Positions 62,643 to 64,000 of a stretch of 64,000 nt of DNA are shown here, one piece after another (position 1 is the first letter of the stretch; every line of letters begins with the position of its first letter). Origin of the DNA: Methylophaga sp. OBS1 (GTDB lineage Bacteria; Pseudomonadota; Gammaproteobacteria; Nitrosococcales; Methylophagaceae); assembly GCF_026319365.1 (NCBI RefSeq), contig NZ_JAPDMS010000001.1, positions 132,561-196,560 on the forward strand, written 5' to 3'. Position numbers and translations under genes: made by a program. The notes under the pieces were generated by a model. That model saw only the letters and a list, made by a program, of their open reading frames with translations, had not been told where the DNA came from and did no database searches.

Positions 62643-64000
62643 ATGAGTGAGTACAACGAATCATCTGTTGGCACCCACGATGCAGAGTCACTGGAACGGT
62701 CAATTGACTGGAAACAGGGGCTGGCAATCGCATCTGGGGTGCCATTATTAATTTTACCGTCGCTGGGTTACTTCCCCATGTGGGTGGCGGCAGCGGCTAT
62801 TCTGGTCTGGGGGCTGTCGGTGCTGCAGGGCTTTATGCAGAATCTGGCCTACGCGGAAATGGCGACTGCCTTTCCCAAAGCATCCGGGTTGCCGGGGTTT
62901 GCCCAGCACGTTTTTACATCGAAAGACTACCAGGGAAAGTATGACAAAGGTAAGTTGATTGGCGGTTTCAGTGCCTGGAGTTACTGGTTTGCCTGGAACC
63001 CGGTGTTAGCTATCTTCGCCATACTGGTTGGCAGTTACCTGCAGGGGTTGTTCCCCGGCCTGGGTGAGATGTTTACTGAATACCAACTGTCGTTGATTTC
63101 GGGCGTGGTGATCTTCAGTGGTCTTATCATCGTCAATTACTTCGGTCTCAAAGACGGTGCGGTGCTGGGTTACATTCTGGCGGCGGTTTCAATCATCCCA
63201 CTGGTGGTAATGACTGCAGTACCGTTTGCGACCGGTTCAGTGGATATGAGCAATATCACGTCATCCTGGCTTCCGGCTGACTGGTCATGGGATATGCATC
63301 ATATTCTGATTCTGTTTGGTTTGTTTGCCATCGCCCAATGGAGTGCCTGTGCCTGGGAAACGGCAGCGATTTACGGCCCGGAATACAAAAAACCATCGGT
63401 TGATGTACCCAAAGCCTTGTTTGTCTGCGGTGCGATTTGTCTGTTGACCTTCGTGCTGGTACAGGCTGCGGTTATCGGTGTACTGGGTGTGGAAGGTGTT
63501 CTGGCTGAGCCCCTGTCACCCATGATTCCGGTTGCACAGGCTGCATTTGGTGAGTCCGGATCCGTTATCACCATCATCATGCTGATTGCGGCAATGATCC
63601 TGATTATTCAAACCGCCTATCTGGGTTCTGCCCGTGCCATGCACTCAATGGCGCATGAAGGCAATCTGCCTAAAGTGCTGAGTAAAGTGAATGGCCATGG
63701 CACGCCGGTACTGGCGATGGTGGTCATCGGTCTGTTCAACCTGGTGCTGATATCCATGGGCACGCCAGCAGCAATTCTGGCCGCTTCTGCGATTGGTTAC
63801 ACCTGTGCGAACGGTATCAGTCTGTTTGCTTACGTTAAAGCTAAAAAAGACCCGCGTTTTATCAATGTCGAGCGTCCTTTCAAAGCACCGGCCGGCTGGA
63901 AAAATGTGGCCATGCTTTTCGGTCTGTTCAATATCCCGCTGTGTCTGGTTGGCGTGGTGTATCTGAACAGCCTGGAAGTCGGCTGGTTCTCAACTTGGGT
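62643..64000 (+). CDS. APC-superfamily amino acid permease (partial, runs off the window)
   Basis: The ATG at 62643 opens a frame that continues past the end of the window, covering 452 codons. The product has a polar N-terminus (MSEYNESSVGTHDAES) and then about eleven membrane spans. VLQGFMQNLAYAEMATAFPKASGLPGFAQHVF is the APC-type helix 2-3 region, and AIAQWSACAWETAAIYGPEYKKPSVDVPKAL the helix 6-7 region. TAYLGSARAMHSMAHEGNLP follows helix 8. It is a second member of the superfamily, only distantly similar to the one at 59560. Amine or amino acid uptake is likely; the substrate is unknown. Confidence 0.88.
   Translation, partial: MSEYNESSVGTHDAESLERSIDWKQGLAIASGVPLLILPSLGYFPMWVAAAAILVWGLSVLQGFMQNLAYAEMATAFPKASGLPGFAQHVFTSKDYQGKYDKGKLIGGFSAWSYWFAWNPVLAIFAILVGSYLQGLFPGLGEMFTEYQLSLISGVVIFSGLIIVNYFGLKDGAVLGYILAAVSIIPLVVMTAVPFATGSVDMSNITSSWLPADWSWDMHHILILFGLFAIAQWSACAWETAAIYGPEYKKPSVDVPKALFVCGAICLLTFVLVQAAVIGVLGVEGVLAEPLSPMIPVAQAAFGESGSVITIIMLIAAMILIIQTAYLGSARAMHSMAHEGNLPKVLSKVNGHGTPVLAMVVIGLFNLVLISMGTPAAILAASAIGYTCANGISLFAYVKAKKDPRFINVERPFKAPAGWKNVAMLFGLFNIPLCLVGVVYLNSLEVGWFSTW

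Overview
The window reads as chromosomal DNA of a methylotrophic gammaproteobacterium, most likely Methylophaga or a close relative. Two things point there. The first is a complete N-methylglutamate pathway for methylamine use (mgdABCD, gmaS, mgsABC). The second is an edd-eda pair, which in such organisms cleaves hexose phosphate made by the ribulose monophosphate cycle. The genus is an inference from gene content only.

Layout. 1-11860: a housekeeping block on the plus strand (OmpA-type protein end, YceI, leuD, leuB, asd, fimV, truA, trpF-trpB-trpA, accD, folC). 11863-15670, minus: a FadL-type porin with an acyl-CoA ligase, then trmB. 16056-18540: edd-eda with a strong terminator, followed by seven and a half tandem copies of an ~87-bp palindromic repeat. 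19273-21675, minus: a DUF692 (MNIO) / DUF2063 maturation pair downstream of a secreted 250-residue protein whose only cysteines form a Cys-Gly-Cys motif. 21883-25808: an orphan OppB-type permease, a DUF455 ferritin-like protein, rnfH, ratA and a sodium:neurotransmitter-type symporter. 25940-27331: smpB, a second repeat family, and the tmRNA gene ssrA.

27332 to about 37881 is an AT-richer island inserted at the 3' end of ssrA and flanked by direct copies of the ssrA terminator. It has no integrase. It carries a TerB-like protein, a GHKL (MORC/MutL-like) ATPase, a Z1 helicase-like ATPase, a PD-(D/E)XK nuclease and an AIPR protein in one overlapping operon, then a convergent Dcm-type cytosine methyltransferase and a divergent Vsr endonuclease. 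This looks like a multi-gene restriction or phage-defence system.

38083-48663 holds signalling and stress genes: a large Cache/PAS/GGDEF/EAL protein, a Ca/Na antiporter, an HTH-nucleotidyltransferase/HEPN toxin-antitoxin pair with a striking double operator, alkaline phosphatase, a BLUF-EAL photoreceptor, a truncated globin, and an XRE-cupin regulator that is divergent from the mgd operon.

48907-58478 is the methylamine operon. GmaS makes gamma-glutamylmethylamide from methylamine and glutamate. MgsABC makes N-methylglutamate. MgdABCD oxidises it, releasing the one-carbon unit to folate. Downstream (58659-61394) lies a transport cassette of three small membrane proteins (one only 59 residues), an APC permease and a universal stress protein. 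Two small membrane-associated proteins and a second, truncated APC permease end the window. Methylamine or methylated amino acid uptake is the natural guess for these transporters.
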